Assembly: GCF_003449015.1 (NCBI RefSeq)
Contig: NZ_QRGD01000003.1
Coordinates: 186,001-250,000, forward strand
From: Aureibaculum luteum
Lineage (GTDB): Bacteria; Bacteroidota; Bacteroidia; Flavobacteriales; Flavobacteriaceae
Reading direction: 5' to 3'
DNA: 64,000 nt
Shown here: positions 55,863-64,000 of the stretch, piece after piece
Numbering within the stretch: position 1 is the stretch's first letter
Layout of the letters: the number at the start of each line of letters is the position of its first letter
Notes under the pieces: generated by a model
The model's input: the letters and a program-made list of their open reading frames with translations, nothing else
What the model was told of the DNA's origin: nothing
Database searches by the model: none
Translations under genes and position numbers: made by a program

Positions 55863-56165
55863 TTTAACAATTATAAATATTATACTTTTTTTGAATTTAT
55901 TTTGCATTAAAGATAATTAATGTAGCTTTATTATGAGCTAAAAAAGCATCCTTTTTTGCTGATATTACAGTAATTTAGATTAACTATAATTAGTTGTTTA
56001 ATCAATAACTATTTTTTTAAATCCAACGTAAATTATTGATTTAATTATTATTCGAATTTTATAGTAACACCAGGTCATTTATTTTACCACAATAAACAAA
56101 AACAGCGTATTAAAATTTAATACGCTGTTTTCAAACTAACTCAATTACTATATTATTTTTTAATA
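55863..56165. other. Intergenic region SusD / FG-GAP lipoprotein
   Basis: 303 bases without a gene. It contains the terminator at 56099-56131. An A6/T6 hairpin (55936-55945 with 55952-55960) lies in the presumed leader of the FG-GAP gene. A promoter for the downstream genes would be expected here but I cannot pick one. Confidence 0.5.
56099..56131 (-). terminator. Strong terminator after SusC/SusD of the xylan PUL
   Basis: Near-perfect hairpin AACAGCGTATTAAA / TTTAATACGCTGTT; on the minus strand it is followed by TTTTTGTTTATT. It lies about 35 bases after the SusD stop and should separate SusCD from the downstream enzyme genes. Confidence 0.85.
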
Positions 56166-57650
56166 TTAATAACCAGGATTTTGATCGGCAGATGTAATGC
56201 TCTCATTTGAACTAATCTCTGCATCTGGTATTGGCATTAGCTCATGTTTACCCGCTTGAAAATTGGTTCCAGCTAGTTCAGTAGATGCATTACCCCATCT
56301 AACAATATCATTAAAACGTACCTGCTCACCTGCCAACTCTACTTTACGTTCATGTACTATAGCAGTAAAAACCTGATCTTTAGTTAACGTTGTTGCTAAC
56401 CCTGTTAAACCGGCTCTTAGCCTTACTCTATTAATATAACCCACTGCATCTGATTGTGTTCCCACTTCATTTTCACACTCAGCCATCATTAATAAAACAT
56501 CTGCATATCTAAGATATTTAAAGTTTATACCAGAAGTTTGATCTTCAGAAGCATCTTTATAATAATTTTGATACTTTTTCCAACCTGCTCTACGAACATC
56601 TGTTCCAACAGTTAAATTTGATGTAGTAATTGTAAGTGCTCCTTCTGCGTAAGAATCACCCACAGAGTAAAAAGTGTCACCAAATCTAGTATCACCAGCC
56701 TCATATTCATCTAACAAATCATCAGAAGGATACACGTTAAACCAATTTAAACATCCGTATTCTTGACCTCTAAAAGTAGCTTCATTTGGACCTGCACCAG
56801 AAGCGTCAGAATTCCATTGTGCAGAAAACCCTAAATCATCATCATATTCAATTTCAAAAATAGACTCAATTCCATGCTCAGTTTCTTCCTTAAAATTATC
56901 AAAGAAGTTTGCCTCCAATGCATAACCTGACAATTTATTAAATTCAGCTAATGCCAAAGCATGCTCACCTCTATATAAATATACTTTACCTAATAATGCT
57001 GTAGCAGCCCCTTTATTAGCTCTTCCATTATCTTCAACTCCTTTATCACGTAATGTGGTTTGGGCATCTTTTAAATCGTCTATTATTTGCTGATACACTA
57101 AATCTGCTGAACTTTTCGGAAAGCCCACTGGAGCTTCTGGAATTACCGTAATCAAAGGAACATCACCATATCTAACAACTAACCAAAAATAATACAGTCC
57201 TCTTAAGAATTTGGCTTCACCCATAAATTTTGCTTTGGTAGTGGTACTCATTAAAGTTTCTGGTATGGCATCTATCGCTTCTTTATTTTCTATTACAAAA
57301 TTTGCCTTGTTAACACCTCTAAAACAGCTATCCCAAAAGGCCTTATTAAGACCGTGACTAGAATCAAAAGAAAAATCTAGATATTGCTTTTTATCTGCTT
57401 CTAATTGTGGATTACCCGCATTTTCATGTGACATATTATCGGAAGAAAAAAACATTCCTCTAGAATACATACCATGCGTTTGAAAGTTTGCATAGGCTGC
57501 ATTTACTGCAGACTGAACCTGTGCCTCATTCTTAAAGAATGTGTCAGGAGACAATTGATTTGGATTTGTTAACTCCAAATCTTTTTCACTACATGCATTT
57601 ACAAGCAATAGCATAGTGAAAATTGTAAAGATTATTTTATATTTTTTCAT
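56166..57650 (-). CDS. SusD-family glycan-binding lipoprotein (xylan PUL)
   Basis: 494 residues with lipobox LLVNAC (Cys20). SusD/RagB landmarks: FFKNEAQVQSAVNAAYANFQ, GEAKFLRGLYYFWLVVRYGDVPL, NKGAATALLGKVYLYRGE, and C-terminal HERKVELAGEQVRFNDIVRWG and a PIPDAEI end typical of the family. It partners the SusC protein encoded 18 bases upstream and would bind the incoming oligosaccharide at the outer surface. Xylan specificity is inferred from the GH10 genes downstream. The following terminator suggests SusCD is the most abundant part of the transcript. Confidence 0.95.
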   Translation of the reverse strand: MKKYKIIFTIFTMLLLVNACSEKDLELTNPNQLSPDTFFKNEAQVQSAVNAAYANFQTHGMYSRGMFFSSDNMSHENAGNPQLEADKKQYLDFSFDSSHGLNKAFWDSCFRGVNKANFVIENKEAIDAIPETLMSTTTKAKFMGEAKFLRGLYYFWLVVRYGDVPLITVIPEAPVGFPKSSADLVYQQIIDDLKDAQTTLRDKGVEDNGRANKGAATALLGKVYLYRGEHALALAEFNKLSGYALEANFFDNFKEETEHGIESIFEIEYDDDLGFSAQWNSDASGAGPNEATFRGQEYGCLNWFNVYPSDDLLDEYEAGDTRFGDTFYSVGDSYAEGALTITTSNLTVGTDVRRAGWKKYQNYYKDASEDQTSGINFKYLRYADVLLMMAECENEVGTQSDAVGYINRVRLRAGLTGLATTLTKDQVFTAIVHERKVELAGEQVRFNDIVRWGNASTELAGTNFQAGKHELMPIPDAEISSNESITSADQNPGY

Positions 57651-57668
57651 AATTTAAATGTTTATTTT

Positions 57669-60600
57669 TTAAAATGTTACTTGTAAACCCAACAAAAATG
57701 TTTTAGGTTGAGGATAATTACCTCTATCAATTCCTGTTTCGAATGCCGAATTCGTTAGCACTGTAGAATTTCCAATTTCTGGATCCAAACCTGAATAGTC
57801 AGATAATGTAATTAAATTTTGTCCACTTACATAAATTCTAAATGAAGAGAATAATTTTTCTCCAAATACGTTTTCTGGTAAAGTATAGCCTAAAGATATA
57901 TTTTTTAACCTTGTATACGAACCATCTTCTACAAATCGATCAGAAATAGCAACGTTTTGCGGAGCTCCACCTGCCCTAGGCACACTATTAGAAGCATTAG
58001 TTGGCGTCCATCTATCTAAAACAGCAGTACCTGCGTTAAACAATCTTGGCATTCCTTCTAAATCATAAATATTTGTGTTATAGACATCATTACCTGCAAC
58101 TCCTGCAATAAATAAATTAAGATCCCAATTTTTATAATCACCACTTAAATTTAAACCATATGTAACATCAGGGTAAGGATTACCGATAACAACTCTATCA
58201 TCAGAAGTTATATCTCCATCACCACTATGATCTACAAAGCGAATATCTCCAGGCTGAACCGTTGTTTGGCCAGGGTTAGCCGTAAATACAGCATCAACTT
58301 CAGCTTGCGTTTGATAAATACCATCCGTTTCTAAACCATAAAAGTAAAATAAAGATTCACCTACCGATATTCTTGAAATATCAGATCCTTCAAAAAGGGC
58401 ACCAGTAATCTCAGTTAATTGACCTAAAGATTTTACTTCATTTTTACTAGTTCCTAAGTTTAGGTTGGCTGACCATGAGAAATCATCTCCGTAATGATTG
58501 TAGCCTAAATTTAATTCAAAACCATTGGTCTCCACTGATCCCACATTTTCTGTAATTGACCCCGCATGGAATCCTAAAGATACAGGCGTTGTTCTGCTCA
58601 TTAACAAGTCATCACTCGTATTTTTATAGTACTCAATAGAACCTGTAACTTTTTCATTAAAAAGACCAAAATCTAAACCGATGTTAACCATGGTAGTTTC
58701 CTCCCACTTTAAGTCTGGATTGGCTAAACCTGCTGCGGTAGTACCTACTGCTGCTACACCTCCAATTGGGTATGTAAAATCACTGGTTAGTGTTGGACTA
58801 TATAAATAATTTGAAATATTGTCATTACCTACAAGCCCCCAACTTCCTCTAATTTTTAAATTACTGAATTTACTATCTCCCATAAAACTTTCCTTGGCAA
58901 TATTCCAACCTAAAGCTAATGACGGAAAAGTACCCCATCGGTTATTTTCACCAAAACGTGATGAAGCATCTCTACGAATAGAAGCTGCAAAAATATACTT
59001 ACCATCATAATTATAATTAACCCTTCCTAAATAACCTATTCTATTGGTTTCAAAAGATTCACTCTTCAATGCAGAACCCTGATCTGAAACTTGATCTACC
59101 TCGTCACTAATAAGATTTTGACTAGCGGCATTAATATACGATGTATTATTTTCATATTTTTCTGCTACCAATAACACATCAAAATTATGAACATCTGCAA
59201 TGGTTTTTTCATAGTTTAAACTATTGGTAAATGTGATCGTCTGACCTACACCTGTATTTTTTGTTATTGATGCAAAAAGTTGTGAGCCGGTAAAAGCTCC
59301 TGCTACACTATCATCGTTATAAGACGGTACAAATCTATTATTACTATAGGTATAGTAGTCTAAACCAACTTGAGATTTAAATTTTAATCCTTCAATAATT
59401 TCAAATTCTGCAAATAAGCTACCTGTAATCGCAGTTGTTTTATTTAAGTTATTACCTAACGTCATAATTCTTACAGGATTTTCTGAATCTTGACCATCTA
59501 AAGTATTATCTGGACCTTGAAATCCACCTAAATTATCTGCATTATAAACGCTTAAATAGGGTGCCATCTTAATCGCATGTTCAATTATTGAACGACCTCC
59601 GCTTTGCAATTCTGGATTCTGATTGTTAAAAGAAATGGCCATTGTTTCACCAAATTTGAATTTACCTGATGTAAAACCACTATTTGCTCTAAAAGAATAT
59701 CTTTTAAATCCAGTTCCAACAACTGCCCCCTCTTGATCTAAAATACCTGCTGAAAATCTATAATTAGAATTTTCGTTACCACCTGACGCACTTAAATCAT
59801 AATTTTGTATCAATCCACTTTGAAAAATTTCATCTTGCCAATTTGTTTCGGCATTTGAAGAACTATTAGGAGAAGAAGGCGTAAAACCATAAGCATCTGA
59901 AGCATATTGTAAATATTGTTGTGTATTCAACACGTCATACCGTTGCGTTATATCTTGAAAACCTGCATAAGTATTAAAGGAAATTTTGGCTTTACCTGAT
60001 TTTCCTTTTTTAGTAGTTACCATAACCACACCATTAGAACCTTGCGACCCGTAAATAGCAGTAGTAGATGCATCCTTTAAAACGTTCACCGATTCAATAT
60101 CATTGGTACTAATACCTGCTAAACTACCTGTAATAACACCATCAATAACGTATAATGGATTATTATTACCTACCGTACCTAAACCTCTAATTCTTACTAT
60201 TGGAGCTGTACCAGGAGAACCACTGTTTATTACAGTTACACCAGATGCTCTACCTTGTAGGGCTTGTTCTGCTGTTGCAACTGGAAGTGCAGCTAGCTCA
60301 TCTGAATCAATTGAAGAAATTGCTCCCGTAACCTCGGCTCTACTTTGTGTTCCATAACCTACTACAACAACTTCGTCTAAAGCTTCGGCTGACACTAATA
60401 AGGTTACATTAATAGTTGCTTGTTCACCAACAGTAATTGTTTGTGTACTCATTCCAATAAAACTGAATGATAATTGATCTGTTGCACTTACATCTTCAAT
60501 TTGATATTTACCATCAAAATCAGTAGTTACACCATTACTTGTTCCAACCACGAGAATTGTAACTCCCGGCAGTGTCATTCCGTCACTATCTATCACCGTT

Positions 60601-60683
60601 CCACTCACGGTTTTAGTTTGTGCAAGAACACTTTGTGTGCAAATCATCACCAAAGCGATCATTGCGATTTTAAGCTTCATCAT
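57669..60683 (-). CDS. SusC-type TonB-dependent transporter (xylan PUL)
   Basis: 1004 residues. After a signal peptide (ends near TQSVLAQ) comes the carboxypeptidase-D-like domain (KTVSGTVIDSDGMTLPGVTI) with the TonB-box region DEVVVVGYGTQSRAEVTGAI. The plug (LYVIDGVITG; DASTTAIYGSQGSNGVVMVTTK) and the beta-barrel with aromatic C-terminus (LLGLQVTF) follow. It imports oligosaccharides across the outer membrane together with the SusD lipoprotein. It is not a close copy of the first SusC (21478-24678). It lies next to the HTCS regulator, which probably controls it. Confidence 0.96.
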   Translation of the reverse strand: MMKLKIAMIALVMICTQSVLAQTKTVSGTVIDSDGMTLPGVTILVVGTSNGVTTDFDGKYQIEDVSATDQLSFSFIGMSTQTITVGEQATINVTLLVSAEALDEVVVVGYGTQSRAEVTGAISSIDSDELAALPVATAEQALQGRASGVTVINSGSPGTAPIVRIRGLGTVGNNNPLYVIDGVITGSLAGISTNDIESVNVLKDASTTAIYGSQGSNGVVMVTTKKGKSGKAKISFNTYAGFQDITQRYDVLNTQQYLQYASDAYGFTPSSPNSSSNAETNWQDEIFQSGLIQNYDLSASGGNENSNYRFSAGILDQEGAVVGTGFKRYSFRANSGFTSGKFKFGETMAISFNNQNPELQSGGRSIIEHAIKMAPYLSVYNADNLGGFQGPDNTLDGQDSENPVRIMTLGNNLNKTTAITGSLFAEFEIIEGLKFKSQVGLDYYTYSNNRFVPSYNDDSVAGAFTGSQLFASITKNTGVGQTITFTNSLNYEKTIADVHNFDVLLVAEKYENNTSYINAASQNLISDEVDQVSDQGSALKSESFETNRIGYLGRVNYNYDGKYIFAASIRRDASSRFGENNRWGTFPSLALGWNIAKESFMGDSKFSNLKIRGSWGLVGNDNISNYLYSPTLTSDFTYPIGGVAAVGTTAAGLANPDLKWEETTMVNIGLDFGLFNEKVTGSIEYYKNTSDDLLMSRTTPVSLGFHAGSITENVGSVETNGFELNLGYNHYGDDFSWSANLNLGTSKNEVKSLGQLTEITGALFEGSDISRISVGESLFYFYGLETDGIYQTQAEVDAVFTANPGQTTVQPGDIRFVDHSGDGDITSDDRVVIGNPYPDVTYGLNLSGDYKNWDLNLFIAGVAGNDVYNTNIYDLEGMPRLFNAGTAVLDRWTPTNASNSVPRAGGAPQNVAISDRFVEDGSYTRLKNISLGYTLPENVFGEKLFSSFRIYVSGQNLITLSDYSGLDPEIGNSTVLTNSAFETGIDRGNYPQPKTFLLGLQVTF

Positions 60684-60841
60684 ATTTAATTATATTTAAG
60701 TTAGTAAAATTTTAAGTCTGAGTTTAAGTTTATTTTCAATATCTATTATTACAATGTTAATTCTATTATTAATTTAGATTATCCTGCACTAACCTGTTAA
60801 ACAATAAAAATATCAAATTACAGTATCTGATTTCCAGTGTT

Positions 60842-60849
60842 CAAATATA
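60842..60849 (-). promoter_or_regulatory. Possible -7 box (TATATTTG) of the xylan susC
   Basis: Minus-strand TATATTTG fits TAnnTTTG, about 160 bases upstream of the SusC start. No -33 element at the usual spacing is seen, so the leader would be long and the call weak. Confidence 0.3.
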
Positions 60850-60990
60850 AAGAGTAGTACTGTATATTATATAATACAAATCATGCATGCCGTAATACAT
60901 TTGTTGCAAAATGCCAAAAACACAAGTAAACTGGCCTATTAAAAAAATTCAATACAACATCTGTTTTAGAATCAAAAGGCTATTTCAAAA

Positions 60991-61014
60991 ATAAATAATA
61001 TCGAGATTATTTAT
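60991..61014 (-). terminator. A/T-only hairpin after the HTCS gene
   Basis: 9-bp stem ATAAATAAT / ATTATTTAT with a 6-base loop, followed on the minus strand by TTTTG. Because all pairs are A-T, it is a weak terminator candidate and could instead be a binding site. Confidence 0.3.
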
Positions 61015-61181
61015 ATCATCGTCTTTTATTGTCAAATAACCCCTTTAAAGGTCAATCAAATAGATTAACATTATATCATCATTTTAAAACTTTAAGTGTG
61101 CAATTTACACTTTTAATTTAATAAAAAATAATCTCACTCTACTATTTAATCTTATTAGACTTAAATATTAAATTTTTATGA

Positions 61182-64000
61182 TTACTTAACCTTAACCTCG
61201 GTAGGTAAAATTCCGAAGTGAGCTTTAAAACATTTTGTAAAATAAGAAGGAGATGCAAAACCTACTTGATAGCAAATTTCGCTTATTGTGGCACTGCCGC
61301 TTTCTAGCAATTGATTTGCTCTTTGCAGCCTAATATTTCTTATAAATTCATTAACCGTTTGCCCAGTAAGCATTTTTACTTTTCTATATAACTGACTGCG
61401 ACTGAGATTTAACTGAGATGCTAGAACTTCAACACTGAGATTTGAATCACTAATATTATCATTAATGTAAGTCAAAATTTTCTGAATAAACTCTTTATCT
61501 ATGGATGTTGCATTTTTATTCTCTTCAGCACCACTAATTTCACTAAAATACTTATTAAAGATCAATTTTCTACTTTGTATTAATTGTGCCAACCTTAATT
61601 TAACCAACCTCATATCAAAGGGCTTTTTCATATAGGCATCTGCACCAATTTCAACACTTTCTATTCTATCATCCAATTTAGACTTCGCGGTAAGCACTAA
61701 AATTGGAATATGACTGGTTCTAATATCACTTTTAATTTTTTTACAAAACTCTAACCCATCCATTTCAGGCATAATGATATCAGTAATAATAATATCTGGC
61801 AAATTTTCATGAGCCAACTTTAAACCCTCAACACCATTGTTAGCTACTATTATTTTATAATACTCCTTTAATTCACCTCTTAGATAGTCTCTTAATTCTA
61901 CATTATCCTCAACAATTAAAAGCGTATCTGTCCGTGACCCCTTTTCTGTTACACCAACTTTGTTTTGTTCATTAGGCAATTTTTCTAATAATGGATGTTT
62001 ATTCCTTACAAAATTTTCTGTCTCAATAGTAGTAGCCAATTCATCTTTACCTAAATGTTCTTTACCGAAAGGCAATAAAACTTTAAATTTTGTTCCACTA
62101 CCTATTTCACTTTCCACATCAATAATTCCTCTATGTAATCTAACAAAACTCTGAACAACTTCTAGACCTATGCCTGTTCCTCCATAATAAGCCTTATTTA
62201 AGTTATCAACCTGATAAAACCGCTCAAATATTTTAGTTAACTGCTCAGGTTCTAAACCTGGCCCTGTATCAGATATACTAATTGCTACGTATTCTTTGAT
62301 CAATAAATTATCGTTTAATTCCTCTAATTTAGAATTAGAATCTTTCATTGATATTTCAATAGTAATAGCACCTCCTTCTGGAGTTACCTTAAATGCATTG
62401 GAAAGAATATTAAAAATTATCTTTTCAAGCATATTTTTATCTGCCCACAAATCTAATTCAGAAACGTCTGCATCTACATTCAAATAAATATTCCTCCGTG
62501 TAGCCTCTTCGTCAAAGTAACTAACAATGTCTTCGCAAAATGGAATTAGATTTAATTTATTCGCTTTAATTTTTAATTTATGTTGCTCCAGTTTTCTAAA
62601 GTCCATTAACTCATTGGTTAACCTTGATAATCTTTTTGCATTTTTTTCAATAATTTGAAGTTTTCCTTTGACATCATCAGGAAAATCTGCAACTTTATTA
62701 TTAATTAAATTTGTTAACGGGCTTAGAATAAGTGTTAATGGTGTTCTAAACTCATGGGATATATTTGTAAAAAATTGAAATTTCTTATCATTTAACTCCT
62801 CTTCTTGAAACCTTTTATTTCTCTCATTAGCGATTACTTGTTTTTCTCTAATTCTGTTCTGAGTAATCGTATAGAGTAAATATAAAATCAATAAAAGAAG
62901 AGCTAAATAGGTCAAAAATGCCCAATTCGTTTTCCACCAAGGGGGTAGGATTTTAATCGACAAACTTAAGGGTACCTCATTCCATACACCATCATTATTA
63001 GCTGCTTTTAATTTGAAAACATATTCACCATGATTTAAATGTGTGTAAGTAGCACTGCGTAAATTGCCCACATAATTCCAAGAACTCTCTAAGCCTTCCA
63101 AATAATAAGCGTATTGATTTTTTTCTGATCTTGTATAATTAATTGCAGCAAATTCTATTGTAAATACCGATTGTGAATTATCTAACGTAATACTTTTAGT
63201 TTCTGCAATTACTTTTTTTAATGGAGAGTTTTTTTGATAAGGCAATATGGATTCATTGAATAATTTAAAGCCTACTAAATATAATGAAGGTACACTAATA
63301 TTAATTTTAATGTCTTTAGGATTAAAATAATCAATACCTTTATAATTACCGAAATAAAGAATACCCTCTTTATCTCTTAACGCAGCATTAAAATTAAAGT
63401 CATTGGAAAGTAGACCATCATTAACTGTATAATTTATAAAAGTATTACTCTTTCTATCTAATTTTGAGATGCCCTCATTACCTGTTAACCATAAATCGCC
63501 TTCTTTACTTTGAATAATTCCTGCAACATTTTCTTCTTGCAAACCCGACAACCTGTTGTACCACTCTAACTCATCAGTATTAATATTGTATTTACATAAA
63601 CCGGCCCCTCTTGTACCAATCCATAAAATATTATCAGTACCTAAGTGTAATGATAAAATATGATTAGCACTGGCATAATTACCATATTTTTCAGCTAACC
63701 TTTTTTCCATAGAAACTATTGAAAATTGGCCATTTGGTAGTTTTTTTATCTTAAACAACCCCTTTGTAGTACCTAACCAAATGTTACTTTCTGGATCAAT
63801 CAACACTTTTCTAACATCACTTGTAGTAATACCATTTTCAACAAAAGGTTTTGACTTATAATGCGTAATTTCTTTACTAACCGGATCAAAAGAGTGAAGC
63901 CCTTTAAAAAAAGTACCTATCCAAATAGTACCATTAGGATCTTCACTAATACTTAATATGGTATTAGAGGTTAACTTCCCTTTTGTGTTTTTTATATTGT
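61182..64000 (-). CDS. Hybrid two-component system regulator (HTCS), N-terminus outside window
   Basis: The frame runs open to the right edge, so the N-terminus is missing; the apparent internal start at 63806 is a GTG inside the domain. In order: reg_prop propeller repeats (GTIWIGTFFKGLHSF; NIWLGTTKGLFKI; LWIGTRGAGLCKYN), a Y_Y_Y domain (YAYYLEGLESSWNYVG), one membrane helix (FLTYLALLLLILYLL), HisKA with FFTNISHEFRTPLTLIL, HATPase_c (NILSNAFKVTPEGG; GTGIGLEVVQSF), a response-regulator receiver (LIVEDNVELRDY; DIIITDIIMPEMDG) and a C-terminal AraC HTH (LSRSQLYRKVKMLTGQ). It senses periplasmic oligosaccharide and activates a PUL. It is adjacent to the xylan SusC, its probable target. Confidence 0.95.
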   Translation of the reverse strand, partial: NIKNTKGKLTSNTILSISEDPNGTIWIGTFFKGLHSFDPVSKEITHYKSKPFVENGITTSDVRKVLIDPESNIWLGTTKGLFKIKKLPNGQFSIVSMEKRLAEKYGNYASANHILSLHLGTDNILWIGTRGAGLCKYNINTDELEWYNRLSGLQEENVAGIIQSKEGDLWLTGNEGISKLDRKSNTFINYTVNDGLLSNDFNFNAALRDKEGILYFGNYKGIDYFNPKDIKINISVPSLYLVGFKLFNESILPYQKNSPLKKVIAETKSITLDNSQSVFTIEFAAINYTRSEKNQYAYYLEGLESSWNYVGNLRSATYTHLNHGEYVFKLKAANNDGVWNEVPLSLSIKILPPWWKTNWAFLTYLALLLLILYLLYTITQNRIREKQVIANERNKRFQEEELNDKKFQFFTNISHEFRTPLTLILSPLTNLINNKVADFPDDVKGKLQIIEKNAKRLSRLTNELMDFRKLEQHKLKIKANKLNLIPFCEDIVSYFDEEATRRNIYLNVDADVSELDLWADKNMLEKIIFNILSNAFKVTPEGGAITIEISMKDSNSKLEELNDNLLIKEYVAISISDTGPGLEPEQLTKIFERFYQVDNLNKAYYGGTGIGLEVVQSFVRLHRGIIDVESEIGSGTKFKVLLPFGKEHLGKDELATTIETENFVRNKHPLLEKLPNEQNKVGVTEKGSRTDTLLIVEDNVELRDYLRGELKEYYKIIVANNGVEGLKLAHENLPDIIITDIIMPEMDGLEFCKKIKSDIRTSHIPILVLTAKSKLDDRIESVEIGADAYMKKPFDMRLVKLRLAQLIQSRKLIFNKYFSEISGAEENKNATSIDKEFIQKILTYINDNISDSNLSVEVLASQLNLSRSQLYRKVKMLTGQTVNEFIRNIRLQRANQLLESGSATISEICYQVGFASPSYFTKCFKAHFGILPTEVKVK

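Larger units (their letters stand above)
60684..61181. other. Intergenic region HTCS / SusC
   Basis: 498 AT-rich bases without a gene. It holds a TATATTTG -7-like box on the minus strand (60842-60849) and an A/T-only hairpin (60991-61014) that could end the HTCS transcript. A CCTTTAAAGG palindrome near 61050 and a short run around 60861-60879 with near-symmetric TGTAT / ATACA ends are also present. Confidence 0.5.

Noticed and set aside
1-64000. tRNA, rRNA, CRISPR array, transposase or phage integration site
   Set aside because: None was recognised on either strand; gaps are short and AT-rich and no transposase-like or integrase-like protein is encoded.

Overview
The window reads as a carbohydrate-utilisation island from a marine-type member of the Flavobacteriia (Bacteroidetes). 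The supporting signs are low G+C (about one third by eye), two SusC/SusD pairs, a hybrid two-component regulator, C-terminal type IX secretion sorting domains, many lipoproteins with a Cys lipobox, and TAnnTTTG-like -7 boxes. I see no rRNA, tRNA, CRISPR, insertion sequence or phage gene. All family names come from reading the protein sequences; no search was run.

Layout. 1-1.9 kb: end of a sugar (rhamnose-type) isomerase and an FGGY sugar kinase. 1.95-2.8 kb: an EamA permease. 3.2-10.6 kb (+): a cupin/AraC regulator, then two acetyl-esterases (CE2-like and sialate-esterase-like), a GH1, a TolB-like beta-propeller protein and a ThuA-domain protein. 10.65-21.1 kb (-): a beta-mannan block with GH5_10-like, GH26, an SSS sodium symporter, GH130 mannosylglucose phosphorylase, a cellobiose/mannobiose 2-epimerase, GH5 and GH9. 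21.5-28.6 kb (+): SusC, SusD, an IPT/TIG surface lipoprotein and a GH27 alpha-galactosidase. 28.8-34.7 kb (-): GH9, GH26, a nucleoside-hydrolase-like protein and GH5. 35.0-46.7 kb (+): a GPH transporter, GH94 cellobiose phosphorylase, GH3, GH10, a second GPH transporter and two GH43. 46.8-64.0 kb (-): a xylan block with a truncated-at-edge HTCS regulator, SusC, SusD, a large FG-GAP/UnbV lipoprotein, GH10, a decayed gene, a GH26-like protein, a secreted TIM-barrel epimerase-like protein, ThuA and an NHL/SMP-30-like lipoprotein.

How it fits together (inference from families). The first part looks like an acetylated galactoglucomannan system. Surface mannanases and GH9 glucanases cut the chain, esterases remove acetyl groups, GH27 removes galactose, and SusCD imports oligomers. 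Mannobiose is epimerised and phosphorolysed by the epimerase/GH130 pair, and cellobiose is phosphorolysed by GH94. The second part looks like a xylan system: GH10 enzymes outside, GH43 enzymes outside and inside, a GPH transporter for xylo-oligomers, and HTCS control.

Least explained parts: a shared 26-bp inverted repeat (TTGATA-N6-TATCAA type) upstream of three mannanase transcription units; a run of four exported proteins at 46.8-50.9 kb (NHL, ThuA, lipocalin-like/TIM-barrel fusion, divergent GH26-like) with no assigned step in xylan breakdown; a GPH transporter carrying an extra domain of about 90 residues; a frameshifted gene remnant at 51.07-51.48 kb; and a 41-codon open frame at 31.0 kb.
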